DNA of 64,000 bases from Dehalogenimonas etheniformans (GCF_014672715.2 NZ_CP058566.2:1860001-1924000), one strand, 5' to 3'. Shown: positions 42,598-52,606, numbered from the stretch's first letter. Numbers and translations: made by a program. Notes: generated by a model not told the origin, from the letters alone.

Positions 42598-44898
42598 GTG
42601 GCTGTGAATTTGGCTGTTGAACGCCTGGCAATCTCTGTCAAAGGAGTTGTTCAGGGTGTGGGTTTCAGACCGTTTGTGTACCAACTGGCACATTCTCACC
42701 ATCTATCCGGTTGGGTAACCAATACCTCGGGCGAGGTACGAATTGAAGTCGAGGGTCCACGAACGAATGTGGATGCCTTTCTGCTCGAGATGGAGAAAAA
42801 AACTCCCCCTCAAGCCCATATCACCGGCGTTATGTCAACTAGACTCGAGCCGTGCGGGTACCAAGACTTCGAAATCAAGGAAAGCCTGGCCGAACCGGGA
42901 AAATACCAGCTGATCTCGCCGGACCTGGCAACTTGCCCCGAATGCCGGGCTGAGATATTCGATCCGGCCGACCGGCGATACCGCTATCCATTTACCAACT
43001 GCACAAATTGTGGCCCAAGGTTCACCATCATCGAAGACATCCCCTATGACCGACCGCTGACCACGATGAAAATTTTCCCGATGTGCCCCGACTGCCGAAA
43101 GGAATATGAAGACCCTTCGAACCGGAGGTTTCACGCCCAGCCTAACGCATGCCCTGTATGCGGACCACGGCTTCGATTGGTCGATTCTGCCGGGAGACAA
43201 CTCGAAAGCCAGGACGTCATCGGTGATGCCGGAGAATACCTCAAAGAGGGCAAGATCATTGCCATCCGGGGGTTGGGAGGGTTCTTGCTGGCCTGCGACG
43301 CCACAAATGAATTGGCCGTCGCCGAACTCAGACAGCGGAAGCATCGTCCTGCCAAGCCATTAGCGGTGATGATGGAAGATATGGGTGAAGTAGAAACGAG
43401 GTGCGGCGTATCGCCCGATGAAAAAGACCTGCTGAATTCATCAGCGGGGGCTCCCATCGTTCTGCTGAAGATGAAAGATTGCACCGACATCGCGCCGTCC
43501 GTAGCCCCCGGTTTGAAATATTTGGGTGTGATGCTGCCTTACACCCCCCTTCACCACCTCCTGATGTCCGAAGTGAACCGGCCGCTGGTCATGACCTCCG
43601 GCAACATGTCCGAAGAACCCATCGCCAGGGACAACAAGGAGGCGCTTTCCCGCTTAGGTAACATCGCCGATTATTTCATTCTGCATAACCGGGATATCTT
43701 CTCCCGTTACGACGACAGCGTGACCATGTTCGAGGCTGGTTCCAAGAGGATGCTGCGGCGCGCCCGCGGTTTCGCTCCTTCTCCGGTTCGTTTAACTTCC
43801 CCAGCACCGCAGATGCTCGGCGTCGGCGCCCAGGAAAAGAACACCTTCTGCCTAACGCGTGACGATAACGCGTTCATTTCCCAGCATATCGGTGACATGG
43901 AGAACGAGGAAACCTTCGAACACTTCGAGAAAACGCTGGACCTCTACAAAACTATGTTCCGCGTTGAACCGCAACTCATCGCCTGCGATATGCACCCGGA
44001 ATATTTCGCCACGAAGTGGGCTGAGGTCGAGGCCTCCCGGTCGGGATTACCTGTGATTAAAGTTCAGCATCACCATGCCCATGTCGCGTCCTGCCTAGCC
44101 GAGAATGGAATCGACGAAAAAGTTATCGGCGTTGCCCTGGATGGTACAGGTTTTGGTGCCGATGGTAAGATCTGGGGCGGTGAATTCCTCGTAGCCGATA
44201 CAACGGATTACGAGCGGATGGCTCACCTTGAATACCTCCCACTCGCCGGCGGCGAGGCCGCCATAAAGAAGCCGTATCGCGTGACTGCGGGCTATCTCTA
44301 CCGACTTTTTGATGACCAGGGGTTGACAATAGCAACCCGATGTCTACGGGATGTCGAGGGGGCAGAATTCGGATTAATCAAGCAATTAGTGGATCGCGGA
44401 CTTAACTCACCGGTAACATCCAGCGCTGGGCGGCTATTCGACGCCGTTTCATCGCTGCTTGGAATATGCCGGGAAATTAAGTACGAAGCCCAGGCAGCGA
44501 TAGAACTCGAGATGGCGGCTGAAGGGGTCGAAACTCGGGCTAGTTATCCGTTTAACCTTGAAACCGACAGCGGGCACAAAGTCATACGTCTGAGCCGCTT
44601 ATTCGAAGGCCTCATCGCGGATATCGACGCGGGTATTCCGGTCCCGGAAATCGCCGCCAGGTTTCACAACGCAATTGTTGACATAATCATTAGGACATGT
44701 GACATTATTAGGAGCGAAAGGCGATTAACCAAGGTGGCTTTGTCCGGCGGTTGCTTCATGAACCGGCGACTGCTGAGGCTAAGCATCGAACGCCTCTCCG
44801 CCCGGGGATTCGAGGTTTATGCGCACCGGGAGGTGCCGACCAACGATGGCGGCATTTCACTTGGACAGGTTGCAGTGGCAAAACATTATGTCAAATAG
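42598..44898 (+). CDS. hypF: carbamoyltransferase HypF
   Basis: A 766-residue multidomain enzyme. Residues 8 to about 95 are the acylphosphatase-like domain (VQGVGFRPFVYQLAH), then four zinc-finger CxxC pairs (CPECRAEIF, CTNCGPRFT, CPDCRKEYE, CPVCGPRLR), a YrdC-like domain (RGLGGFLLACDATNELAV) and a Kae1-like domain with the metal motif HHHAHVASCL. It converts carbamoyl phosphate to the carbamoyl group that HypE turns into the cyanide ligand. GTG start at 42598. Confidence 0.96.
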   Translation: MAVNLAVERLAISVKGVVQGVGFRPFVYQLAHSHHLSGWVTNTSGEVRIEVEGPRTNVDAFLLEMEKKTPPQAHITGVMSTRLEPCGYQDFEIKESLAEPGKYQLISPDLATCPECRAEIFDPADRRYRYPFTNCTNCGPRFTIIEDIPYDRPLTTMKIFPMCPDCRKEYEDPSNRRFHAQPNACPVCGPRLRLVDSAGRQLESQDVIGDAGEYLKEGKIIAIRGLGGFLLACDATNELAVAELRQRKHRPAKPLAVMMEDMGEVETRCGVSPDEKDLLNSSAGAPIVLLKMKDCTDIAPSVAPGLKYLGVMLPYTPLHHLLMSEVNRPLVMTSGNMSEEPIARDNKEALSRLGNIADYFILHNRDIFSRYDDSVTMFEAGSKRMLRRARGFAPSPVRLTSPAPQMLGVGAQEKNTFCLTRDDNAFISQHIGDMENEETFEHFEKTLDLYKTMFRVEPQLIACDMHPEYFATKWAEVEASRSGLPVIKVQHHHAHVASCLAENGIDEKVIGVALDGTGFGADGKIWGGEFLVADTTDYERMAHLEYLPLAGGEAAIKKPYRVTAGYLYRLFDDQGLTIATRCLRDVEGAEFGLIKQLVDRGLNSPVTSSAGRLFDAVSSLLGICREIKYEAQAAIELEMAAEGVETRASYPFNLETDSGHKVIRLSRLFEGLIADIDAGIPVPEIAARFHNAIVDIIIRTCDIIRSERRLTKVALSGGCFMNRRLLRLSIERLSARGFEVYAHREVPTNDGGISLGQVAVAKHYVK

Positions 44899-44916
44899 AT
44901 TATTGGGGGTTTTGTT

Positions 44917-45144
44917 ATGTGCCTAGCGGTTCCGGCCAAGATAGTGAGGATCGATGACACGATAGCCGAGGTCGATATGGCGGGTACCACGGTGCGCGCC
45001 AGCCTGGTGATGGTGCCTGACGCCAAGCTTGGCGACTATGTTCTGCTCCACACCGGTTTTGCGATACAGGTCCTCGATGAGCATGAGGCGCTTGAGACTC
45101 TGGAGCTTTTCAAAGAAATGGAAATGATTCCGGAGACAACATGA
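44917..45144 (+). CDS. hypC: hydrogenase maturation chaperone HypC
   Basis: A 75-residue OB-fold protein starting MCLAVPAKIVRI; Cys2 carries the iron-cyanide intermediate with HypD. It overlaps hypD by four bases (ATGA). Confidence 0.96.
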   Translation: MCLAVPAKIVRIDDTIAEVDMAGTTVRASLVMVPDAKLGDYVLLHTGFAIQVLDEHEALETLELFKEMEMIPETT

Positions 45145-46232
45145 AGTTTGCCACTGAATTCCGGGATTCGGCGCTTGCCAAAAAGCTCCTGGAAGATATC
45201 CGGCGCAAGTCTACCAAACCCGCCAATATAATGGAGTTTTGCGGCGGGCACACAGTAGCCATTTTCCGGTACGGTCTTCGCGATCTTTTGCCCAAGCATC
45301 TGAAATTGCTTTCGGGACCCGGTTGTCCGGTGTGTGTCACCTCGACCGCCGACCTGGACAGGGTCATGGCTTTGGCCAGGATGCCGGGGGTTATCATCAC
45401 CACCTTCGGCGATCTGATTAAGGTGCCGGCGAGTTACGGCAGTCTGGACAGAGCCAGAGCCTCTGGTGCCGATGTCCGCACCGTCTACTCTACCCTTGAC
45501 GCCTTGGACATCGCACGCAAAAACCCTGAAAAAAAGGTAGTCTTCGTCGGCATCGGTTTCGAGACCACAGCACCAACCATCGCCGCCGCAATCCTGCAGG
45601 CGGATTCCGAAAAACTCACGAATTTCCTGGTTTTATCCCTTCACAAAGTCACGCCTCCGGTGACCAAAGTGCTGCTGGATGCCGGGGAAGTAAAGATTCA
45701 GGGCATCATCGCTCCAGGGCATGTCTCGGCTATAATCGGAGCCGACGCTTGGAATTTCATCCCCGAGCGCTACGGGATCGCCTGTGCCGTTTCAGGGTTT
45801 GAACCCCTGGACATTCTGTATTGCGTAGACCTGATCATCGATCAGATCGAGGCCGGGAAACCAAAGGTGGAAACCGCCTACAGCCGCGCTGTGAAGAGTG
45901 AGGGCAATCCGGTCGCACTTGCAATGCTTGACCGGGTGTTTGCGCCCGCTGCGGCCAACTGGCGGGGCGTCGGCATCATTCCCGGAAGCGGGCTGGTCAT
46001 AAGGCCGGAATTTTCAGCCCACGATGCCGAAAAAGTTATTGACATAAAGCTGGACAAACTGCCACGCGAACCGACTGGATGTCTTTGCGGCGAGGTCATC
46101 CGCGCCGTCAAAACCCCGGAGGAGTGCAAGCTGTTCCGCAAGGTCTGCACACCGGAGAACCCCATCGGCCCATGCATGGTTTCCAGTGAAGGTTCCTGCG
46201 CCGCCTACTACCATTTCGCCGAAGCAATCTAG
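45141..46232 (+). CDS. hypD: hydrogenase maturation protein HypD
   Basis: A 363-residue Fe-S protein. Key motifs are intact: MEFCGGHTVAIFRYGLRDLLP, GPGCPVCVT and, in the C-terminal half, the Cys ligands CLCGEVIRA and CKLF...VC that hold a [4Fe-4S] cluster. HypCD assembles the Fe(CN)2CO unit. Four-base overlap with hypC; hypE follows after 23 bases. Confidence 0.96.
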   Translation: MKFATEFRDSALAKKLLEDIRRKSTKPANIMEFCGGHTVAIFRYGLRDLLPKHLKLLSGPGCPVCVTSTADLDRVMALARMPGVIITTFGDLIKVPASYGSLDRARASGADVRTVYSTLDALDIARKNPEKKVVFVGIGFETTAPTIAAAILQADSEKLTNFLVLSLHKVTPPVTKVLLDAGEVKIQGIIAPGHVSAIIGADAWNFIPERYGIACAVSGFEPLDILYCVDLIIDQIEAGKPKVETAYSRAVKSEGNPVALAMLDRVFAPAAANWRGVGIIPGSGLVIRPEFSAHDAEKVIDIKLDKLPREPTGCLCGEVIRAVKTPEECKLFRKVCTPENPIGPCMVSSEGSCAAYYHFAEAI

Positions 46233-46255
46233 CGCCCAACGAATTCGGAGGCATC

Positions 46256-47269
46256 TTGGAAAAATCCAAACAGGTACTGCTTGCTCACGGCTCCGGCGGC
46301 AAACTAAGCCAGGAACTGGTGCGCAACATGTTCATCGGCGAATTGGCCAACGAAGCCCTCTGCCGGATGGATGATTCCGCCTGTCTGGACCTTGGCGGCG
46401 GTCGGCTGGCGTTCACTACAGATAGCTATGTGGTCAGCCCGATCTTTTTTCCAGGCGGAGACATCGGGAAGCTGGCGGTTTGCGGCACGGTGAATGATTT
46501 ATCCACCTCCGGAGCTGTACCCAAATATTTGAGCCTGGCCATGATCATTGAAGAAGGCTTGCCCTTTGAAGATCTGTCCAGGGTTGTCCAGAGCATTAAG
46601 GCAACCGCCGCCGAGGCTGGCGTCTGCATCGTTACCGGCGACACCAAGGTGGTTAATCGAGGCAAAGCCGACAAGTTATTTATAAATACCGCCGGGATCG
46701 GAGTCGTTCCGCCGGGAGTTAATATTTCCGGGAGCAACGCCCGGCTTGGTGATATAGTTATGTTAAGTGGAAGCATTGGGGACCACGGCATGGCCATCAT
46801 GGCGCAGCGGGAGGGATTTACTTTCAAAGTGCCCGTTGAGAGCGATTGCGCTCCCCTAAACGGCCTTGTCGCCGGGATGTTGAAGGCATCCGGCAATATT
46901 CATGTGCTTCGAGATCCGACCCGTGGCGGACTGGCCAGTACTTTGAACGAAATAGCCGCCCAGTCAGGTGTGGGCATCGAAATCGATGAATCGAAGATTC
47001 CGGTGAAAGACGCCGTCCGCAGCGCCTGTGAACTGCTCGGCTTCGATCCACTGTATGTGGCCAATGAAGGTAAGATGATCGTTATCGCCACCCCCGGTGA
47101 CGCCGAAAAGGTTCTGGCAGCCGTGCGGTCCAACCGGTATGGGGCTGATGCCGCCGTCATCGGTGAAGTCACGTCAGAACACAAAAACCGAGTCGTTTTA
47201 AGGACAGCCCTCGGCGCAAGACGCATCGTCGACATGCTTTCAGGCGAACTTTTACCACGGATCTGTTAG
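46256..47269 (+). CDS. hypE: hydrogenase expression/formation protein HypE
   Basis: A 337-residue PurM-like ATPase. The start LLAHGSGGKLSQELV and DPTRGGLASTLNEIA belong to the ATP site, and the protein ends with the required ...LLPRIC tail whose last Cys becomes the thiocyanate that supplies cyanide. TTG start at 46256 behind GGAGG. It is the last gene of the hyp operon. Confidence 0.96.
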   Translation: MEKSKQVLLAHGSGGKLSQELVRNMFIGELANEALCRMDDSACLDLGGGRLAFTTDSYVVSPIFFPGGDIGKLAVCGTVNDLSTSGAVPKYLSLAMIIEEGLPFEDLSRVVQSIKATAAEAGVCIVTGDTKVVNRGKADKLFINTAGIGVVPPGVNISGSNARLGDIVMLSGSIGDHGMAIMAQREGFTFKVPVESDCAPLNGLVAGMLKASGNIHVLRDPTRGGLASTLNEIAAQSGVGIEIDESKIPVKDAVRSACELLGFDPLYVANEGKMIVIATPGDAEKVLAAVRSNRYGADAAVIGEVTSEHKNRVVLRTALGARRIVDMLSGELLPRIC

Positions 47270-47383
47270 CCCCTGACATCCTATGGCCAATCCGGCCTGG
47301 ACATGTCAAAGGTAGTGCAACCCCTCCCGGACTGTGTTATCATCAAGTTACGATGAATCCGAAAATTCTCCCCAGGTACAATC

Positions 47384-48709
47384 ATGTCAACTGAGTCCAT
47401 TTATCTGATACTTCTTTTAGCCTGTCTCCTTCTGTCGGCTTTTTTCTCGAGTTCTGAGACGGCATTTATCTCATTATCGAAATACCGTCTGCAAAACATG
47501 CTCGATGAAAAAGTAAGAGGCGCCGACCATGTCGCCAAATTGGTTGAGAAACCCGAGAGGCTGTTGTCGACGGTGCTGTTGGGCAACAATTTCGTTAACA
47601 TCGCGGCTTCAGCTCTAGCAACCGTCCTGGCGATTTCAGTTTTCGGCGAGGAATATGGCGTCATTATAGCCACTATCGGTTCGACCGCGATCATTCTGAT
47701 TTTCGGTGAAGTGACTCCCAAGACCGCGGCAACGCGACATCCCGATCGCATTGCGCTTACTTTTGCCAGGCCGATCGCCTTCTTGGCCTGGTTGTTCACA
47801 CCCCTGGTCACCGCTCTCTCGTGGATCGCCTCAGGATTTATGAAAGTTTTCGGCGGGGGCGTAACCTATCACCGCTCTCTGTTCAACGAGGACGAAATAC
47901 GCACCATGATCGACGTGGGCCACAAAGAAGGCGCTGTAGGGCCGGTTCAAGCCGAGATGCTTCAAGCTGTATTCGATTTTCGCGACCGTCCGGTCTCAGA
48001 AGTCCTGGTGCCGCGTCCGGAGGTCGTAGCTGTCGAAAAAGGGACAGCGCTGCAGAACTTTTTTGACATCTACCAGAAATCTCCGATGTCACGTTTTCCC
48101 GTGTTTGAAGAAAACATGGATAACGTTGTCGGTATTCTGTCGATAAAAGACGTCCTCATGGCGCAAGCCCGAGGGGAGATCAAAACCGAAGAACCCATCG
48201 ACAGCCTGGTTCGGCCGGCTTATTTTGCCCCAGAATCTAAACCCATCGGCGCCCTTTTCAATGAGATGCGCGATAAAAATTTCCGGATGTGCATCGTCAT
48301 CGACGAACACGGCGGCACCGCCGGCATCGTCTCGTTGTCCCGCCTGATGGAAGAAATAGTCGGTCCTGTCGGCGATGAACTTTCTAAGGTTGAAAAAGAA
48401 TACGAGCCCATCAACGAGTTTACCTTCCAGGTCGACGGCGGTATGAGGGTTGCCGACGCCAATGAAGAACTCGATCTTGGTTTACCTGAGGATCCAAGCT
48501 ATGAGACGGTTGCCGGTTTCATTATGAAACGTCTGGGCCAAATTCCACGCCAGGGACAGGTTCTTAAATACCAAAACCTTAAAATGGTAATCAGCGGGAT
48601 GCGTGGGCGAAAGATCGAGGAGATTCTTATCACCAAAGAAAAACCTCCGGAAATCACCGGACCCGAAGCGCCCAAGCCGGAAACGGTTACCGGTATCAAA
48701 GCTAGCTGA
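47384..48709 (+). CDS. CNNM/CorB-type membrane protein with CBS pair (hemolysin C-like)
   Basis: A 441-residue protein: a DUF21 transmembrane domain (residues 1 to about 190, beginning LILLLACLLLSAFFSSSETAF), a CBS pair (RPVSEVLVPRPEVVAVEKG; VVGILSIKDVLMA; CIVIDEHGGTAGIVSL) and a C-terminal CorC_HlyC domain. Related proteins transport Mg2+ or sense nucleotides. The ATG at 47384 is preceded by a run of pyrimidines without a clear ribosome site. It leads a plus-strand run of five genes to tilS. Confidence 0.92.
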   Translation: MSTESIYLILLLACLLLSAFFSSSETAFISLSKYRLQNMLDEKVRGADHVAKLVEKPERLLSTVLLGNNFVNIAASALATVLAISVFGEEYGVIIATIGSTAIILIFGEVTPKTAATRHPDRIALTFARPIAFLAWLFTPLVTALSWIASGFMKVFGGGVTYHRSLFNEDEIRTMIDVGHKEGAVGPVQAEMLQAVFDFRDRPVSEVLVPRPEVVAVEKGTALQNFFDIYQKSPMSRFPVFEENMDNVVGILSIKDVLMAQARGEIKTEEPIDSLVRPAYFAPESKPIGALFNEMRDKNFRMCIVIDEHGGTAGIVSLSRLMEEIVGPVGDELSKVEKEYEPINEFTFQVDGGMRVADANEELDLGLPEDPSYETVAGFIMKRLGQIPRQGQVLKYQNLKMVISGMRGRKIEEILITKEKPPEITGPEAPKPETVTGIKAS

Positions 48710-48728
48710 GATTCTATTATTGCCTCCT

Positions 48729-49370
48729 ATGAAACGTCTTCGTTTTCAGTTTAGCCGCGGGGAGAAACTCAAGTTCCTATCCCACCTGGATATGATGCGG
48801 CTTTGGCCGCGGCTTTTTCGACGCGCCGGGATCGATCTAGCCTATTCCGAGGGCTTCAACGCCCATCCCCGCCTGGCCGTAGCCGCCCCATTAGCCGTGG
48901 GTTGGACAGGGCAGGCAGAGCTCATGGAAGTCTGGCTCGACAGCCCTTTGCCCGCGGATTCAATACTAGCGTGCCTTGCACGGAAGCTGCCTGAAGACCT
49001 GACGCTTGGACAGGGGATGTTTGTAAACGACGAAGAATCCTCTCTGCAATCACAAGTACGTTTTGCTGAGTATAGGGTTTCGTTACCTCTTAACCGACCT
49101 TCTCCCGAGATCGAAAAATCTATAATTGACCTGCTTGGAATGTCTACCCTGGACTGGAGCCACCGCAGAGATGACGAGACCAAACATTACGACCTTAGGT
49201 CCCAGATCGAGAACATCTCGATTGAAAATGCCGGCGAAGAAACCGTTTCGATGGTGATGCTTCTCAAAAACGATCCATCAGGTTCCGGCCGTCCCGAGCA
49301 GGTCAGCCTGGCACTGGGATTCAAAGAACATCCCCTCAAGATCCATCGTACCCGTTTGGTGTTGGCTTAG
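48729..49370 (+). CDS. DUF2344 / TIGR03936-type radical SAM-associated protein
   Basis: A 214-residue protein of the TIGR03936 family: RLRFQFSRGEKLKFLSHLDMM, then YSEGFNAHPRLAVAAPLAVG. It is usually fused to, or next to, a B12-binding radical SAM protein; here it stands alone with no such gene in the window. Function unknown. The ATG at 48729 lies 19 bases after the CBS gene's stop and the frame continues without it, so the start is a choice. Confidence 0.88.
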   Translation: MKRLRFQFSRGEKLKFLSHLDMMRLWPRLFRRAGIDLAYSEGFNAHPRLAVAAPLAVGWTGQAELMEVWLDSPLPADSILACLARKLPEDLTLGQGMFVNDEESSLQSQVRFAEYRVSLPLNRPSPEIEKSIIDLLGMSTLDWSHRRDDETKHYDLRSQIENISIENAGEETVSMVMLLKNDPSGSGRPEQVSLALGFKEHPLKIHRTRLVLA

Positions 49371-49380
49371 GACCGAGCCG

Positions 49381-50526
49381 ATGGCCGAATTGGACCCGGA
49401 ACGGCAGAGACAAGCCAGCGAATACGCCAGAAAAAGACGTCGACTCGGGTTCGTCAACTTTGGATTAACGATCTTTCTCATCCTGGTTCTACTGCTGACG
49501 CCTTTTTCAAAAGAGATCGCGAGCCATTTACCCGGGGCTTCACCGGTCGCCGCGGCTCTCTACCTCGTGTTGTTGATGGTCGCGTATGATCTCCTGACGC
49601 TTCCGCTGTCCTATTTCTCGGGGTACAAGCTGCCGAGGGATTACGGACTGCTACACCAAACGGTGAACGGATGGTTAACGGACCATTTCAAGTCTCTGCT
49701 ACTCGGGACAGCTTTCGGCGCAGGGGTGGTGGCTGTCTTGTTTTTCTTAATCGGGACCTCGCCCGGTTGGTGGTGGTTGATTGCCTGGGGCCTACTACTG
49801 ATCGTGACCGTAGTTATGACCATTCTAGCCCCGATCGCGTTGATCCCGTTGTTCTACAAGATACGGCCGATCAGTGAAGGTGAACTAAAGGATCGGCTGA
49901 TTGCAGTGGCAATAAGCGCTGGAGTAAAAATATCGGGGATATACATAATCGAATTTTCTGAAAAGACGACCCTCGCCAATGCCGCTGTAATGGGTTTGGG
50001 CCGCACCAAGAGGATCGTGATATCGGACACGCTGGTCAACGCCTATACCCAGGAAGAGATGGATGTCGTCATGGCTCATGAACTGGGGCATCAGCGGCAC
50101 CATGACGTGTGGCGCCTGTTCGGTTGTCAATCTGTGATTTATCTAGGGGTGTTTTGGCTGGCTTCTTGGCTCTTTGCCGTACTGGTGAACCAAATGGATT
50201 ATGTAAACCAGACCGATCCGGCCGCTTTGCCTCTACTGCTTTTTTGCATCACCGTTGCCGGCGCGCCCAGTGTGCCGCTTTTAAGCTGGTTCAGCCGAAG
50301 AATTGAAGCCGGAGCGGACGCTTTCGCCCTTCATTCGAGCGGTAAACCTGACGTTTTTATCTCCGCGATGACGAAACTGACCGATCAGAACCTGGGTGAA
50401 GCCAGATCCTCAAATTTTCTCGAACGGCTGGGACAGGATCATCCAAGTTATGTTGATCGTGTTAAAATGGCGGAGAGATTTAACACGAGAAGCCGGCCAG
50501 ATAATGGCCAGTCTGGACAAACATGA
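49381..50526 (+). CDS. M48-family zinc metalloprotease (Ste24-like)
   Basis: A 381-residue membrane protease. HELGH in VVMAHELGHQRHHD is the zinc motif, with the third ligand in EAGADAFAL downstream. Several hydrophobic helices flank it, the layout of CAAX prenyl protease 1 and HtpX-like enzymes. The function is quality control or processing of membrane proteins. It overlaps the next gene by four bases (ATGA). Confidence 0.9.
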   Translation: MAELDPERQRQASEYARKRRRLGFVNFGLTIFLILVLLLTPFSKEIASHLPGASPVAAALYLVLLMVAYDLLTLPLSYFSGYKLPRDYGLLHQTVNGWLTDHFKSLLLGTAFGAGVVAVLFFLIGTSPGWWWLIAWGLLLIVTVVMTILAPIALIPLFYKIRPISEGELKDRLIAVAISAGVKISGIYIIEFSEKTTLANAAVMGLGRTKRIVISDTLVNAYTQEEMDVVMAHELGHQRHHDVWRLFGCQSVIYLGVFWLASWLFAVLVNQMDYVNQTDPAALPLLLFCITVAGAPSVPLLSWFSRRIEAGADAFALHSSGKPDVFISAMTKLTDQNLGEARSSNFLERLGQDHPSYVDRVKMAERFNTRSRPDNGQSGQT

Positions 50527-51149
50527 CTCGGATTTTCATCGCCCGGCACGCAGAAACCGAATGGAACCGTATCCGGCGCATCCAGGGTGGAGGTTCTGAT
50601 ACTCCGCTTAACGAGACTGGCCTGAGGCAGGTTAAATGCCTGGCGGGGCGCCTGGCTACTGAAAAGTTGGAAACCATCGTATCCAGTCCTCTCGGTCGGG
50701 CAAGGGTCACCGCAGAGGCCATCGCCACCGAGCATGGACACATGCCGGTAGAACTGGAACCTGACCTGAGAGAGATTGATGCCGGCGAACTCGAAGGCAA
50801 GGCAGTCGCTGAGGTTGGTGGCGGGTTGGGCTTATTGCTAACCGCCGTGACCGAAAATGGACTGCCTAGATTGCCGGGTGGAGAATCGCTTGCCGATGTA
50901 AGGGAGCGAGCCTGGCGGGTCGTGCAGACGCTGACCAACAGGTTTCCGGATGGTGAAGTCTTAATCGTTACCCATTATTTCGTGGTGTTATCTTTGATCT
51001 GCCGGGTTTTAGGATTGGAGGAGTCCAGTATAAGAAAATTCCGGCTAAATACGGGAAGTCTTTCGGTCGTTGAAGTTGATCAAAACGGCAACGCCAAGCT
51101 TGTGGTTTTTAACGAATCCTGTTTTCAGGTAGACAGTCACCCCTGGTAA
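50523..51149 (+). CDS. histidine phosphatase family protein
   Basis: A 208-residue protein with the phosphohistidine motif ARHAETEWN at its N terminus (RHG variant RHA), VSSPLGRARVTAEAI, the second conserved His in VTHYFVV and a central catalytic segment. Possible roles are phosphoglycerate mutase-like, alpha-ribazole phosphatase or another phosphatase. It is translationally coupled to the M48 protease. Confidence 0.88.
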   Translation: MTRIFIARHAETEWNRIRRIQGGGSDTPLNETGLRQVKCLAGRLATEKLETIVSSPLGRARVTAEAIATEHGHMPVELEPDLREIDAGELEGKAVAEVGGGLGLLLTAVTENGLPRLPGGESLADVRERAWRVVQTLTNRFPDGEVLIVTHYFVVLSLICRVLGLEESSIRKFRLNTGSLSVVEVDQNGNAKLVVFNESCFQVDSHPW

Positions 51150-51160
51150 AAACTTACGGC

Positions 51161-52606
51161 ATGAACAAAACGGAAAATAAAGTCCTGGCATTCATTAAGG
51201 CTAACCATCTAGTGTCCAGGGGTAGTGAGGTGATTGTCGCCGTTTCCGGCGGCGCCGATTCGGTCGGTTTGCTTCATATATTACATAATATCAGTTCCGA
51301 GCTCGATATCAGCCTGCATGTTGCCCATCTTGATCACATGTTGCGAGGCGAACCCTCAAGGCAGGACGCTGAATTTGTCAAAAAACTGGCTGATCGGCTG
51401 TGTCTCCCAGCCACCCTCGGATTAGAGGATGTGTCCGCTTACCGACAGCAGCATCGCCTTACCCTCGAAGAAGCCGCGAGAGAGGTACGCTACAAGTTTC
51501 TCGAGGAGGTGGTCAAGGCGACCGGGGCGACCTGTGCTGCGGTAGCTCACACCATGAATGACCACGTGGAGACCGTCCTCCTGCACCTGTTAAGGGGAAG
51601 CGGTCTAACGGGTTTGGCGGGGCTACAAGCGAAAAGCGTTCTTCGCTACAAACGCGTGGGCCCCCTCACCCTGATCCGCCCGTTGTTGTGCCTAAATCGA
51701 GGTGACATCGAAGAATATTGTCGCGACTCTAATATCGAATTTCGAAATGATGCCTCCAATGAATCATTGTCGTTCACCCGCAACCGTATTCGCCGAAAGC
51801 TGTTGCCGAGCCTTCGCCAAGATTTCAATCCAAGCATAGATGAAGCGTTGGATCGGTTGTCAAAATTAGCCGTTGAAGAAGTTGATTTTAAAAACCGTGA
51901 GGCTGCTAAAGCTTCTGAATCGATAATACGTACTGAAGGGCCGCTGGTAAAAATCGACAGGAAGGGCTACTTAGGGCTTCACCCCGCGCTAAAGCGCGCC
52001 CTGCTGCGGCAGGCGCTCGTTTCGGTCCTGGGGAGCCCTAAAGACATTGAGGCAGTCCATATCGAAAAGATGGTCGATCTCGCCGAGGGTGAAACCGGCC
52101 GGAGCGTTAACTTGCCGGACGGGATAAATTTTATCTCAAGCTACTCCGAACTGGTTCTCGGACGTGACGTTTCGGCGGACATCCCTCTACCCGAAATAAC
52201 TGGAACATATGCCATAAACGTACCAGGCGTGACCGAAATGCCAGGGTGGAATATCACGGCATCGGTTATCGAATATGGCCCTGATTTAATCACTGGCAAG
52301 GAAAATGACGGTTTTTCTCAGTTATTTGATTTCGATGCCGTTGGTTCAGAACTTAAGGTCAGGACGCGTAAGCCCGGCGACCGCTTTATCCCCCTTGGCG
52401 AAGTCGCCGAAAAATCGGTTAAGGACTATTTCATCGATGCCAAAGTACCCAGGCTCTGGCGGCCCCGGGTACCGGTGGTTGTCAACCATGGTCAGATCGT
52501 ATGGTTGGCAGGATACCGGCTCGACGATCGGGCGAAGGTTACACCGGCAACGAAAAACGTTTTAAAGCTGGTGTTCAGGCCACAATCTACTATTTTGCCG
52601 GTTTGA
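51161..52606 (+). CDS. tilS: tRNA(Ile)-lysidine synthase
   Basis: A 481-residue TilS with the N-type ATP pyrophosphatase loop VIVAVSGGADSVGLL, the HLDHMLRGEPSRQDAEF segment and both C-terminal substrate-binding subdomains. It converts C34 of tRNA-Ile(CAU) to lysidine so that AUA is read as Ile. The ATG begins 11 bases after the phosphatase stop. Its 3' end overlaps the convergent arsM by 17 bases. Confidence 0.95.
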   Translation: MNKTENKVLAFIKANHLVSRGSEVIVAVSGGADSVGLLHILHNISSELDISLHVAHLDHMLRGEPSRQDAEFVKKLADRLCLPATLGLEDVSAYRQQHRLTLEEAAREVRYKFLEEVVKATGATCAAVAHTMNDHVETVLLHLLRGSGLTGLAGLQAKSVLRYKRVGPLTLIRPLLCLNRGDIEEYCRDSNIEFRNDASNESLSFTRNRIRRKLLPSLRQDFNPSIDEALDRLSKLAVEEVDFKNREAAKASESIIRTEGPLVKIDRKGYLGLHPALKRALLRQALVSVLGSPKDIEAVHIEKMVDLAEGETGRSVNLPDGINFISSYSELVLGRDVSADIPLPEITGTYAINVPGVTEMPGWNITASVIEYGPDLITGKENDGFSQLFDFDAVGSELKVRTRKPGDRFIPLGEVAEKSVKDYFIDAKVPRLWRPRVPVVVNHGQIVWLAGYRLDDRAKVTPATKNVLKLVFRPQSTILPV

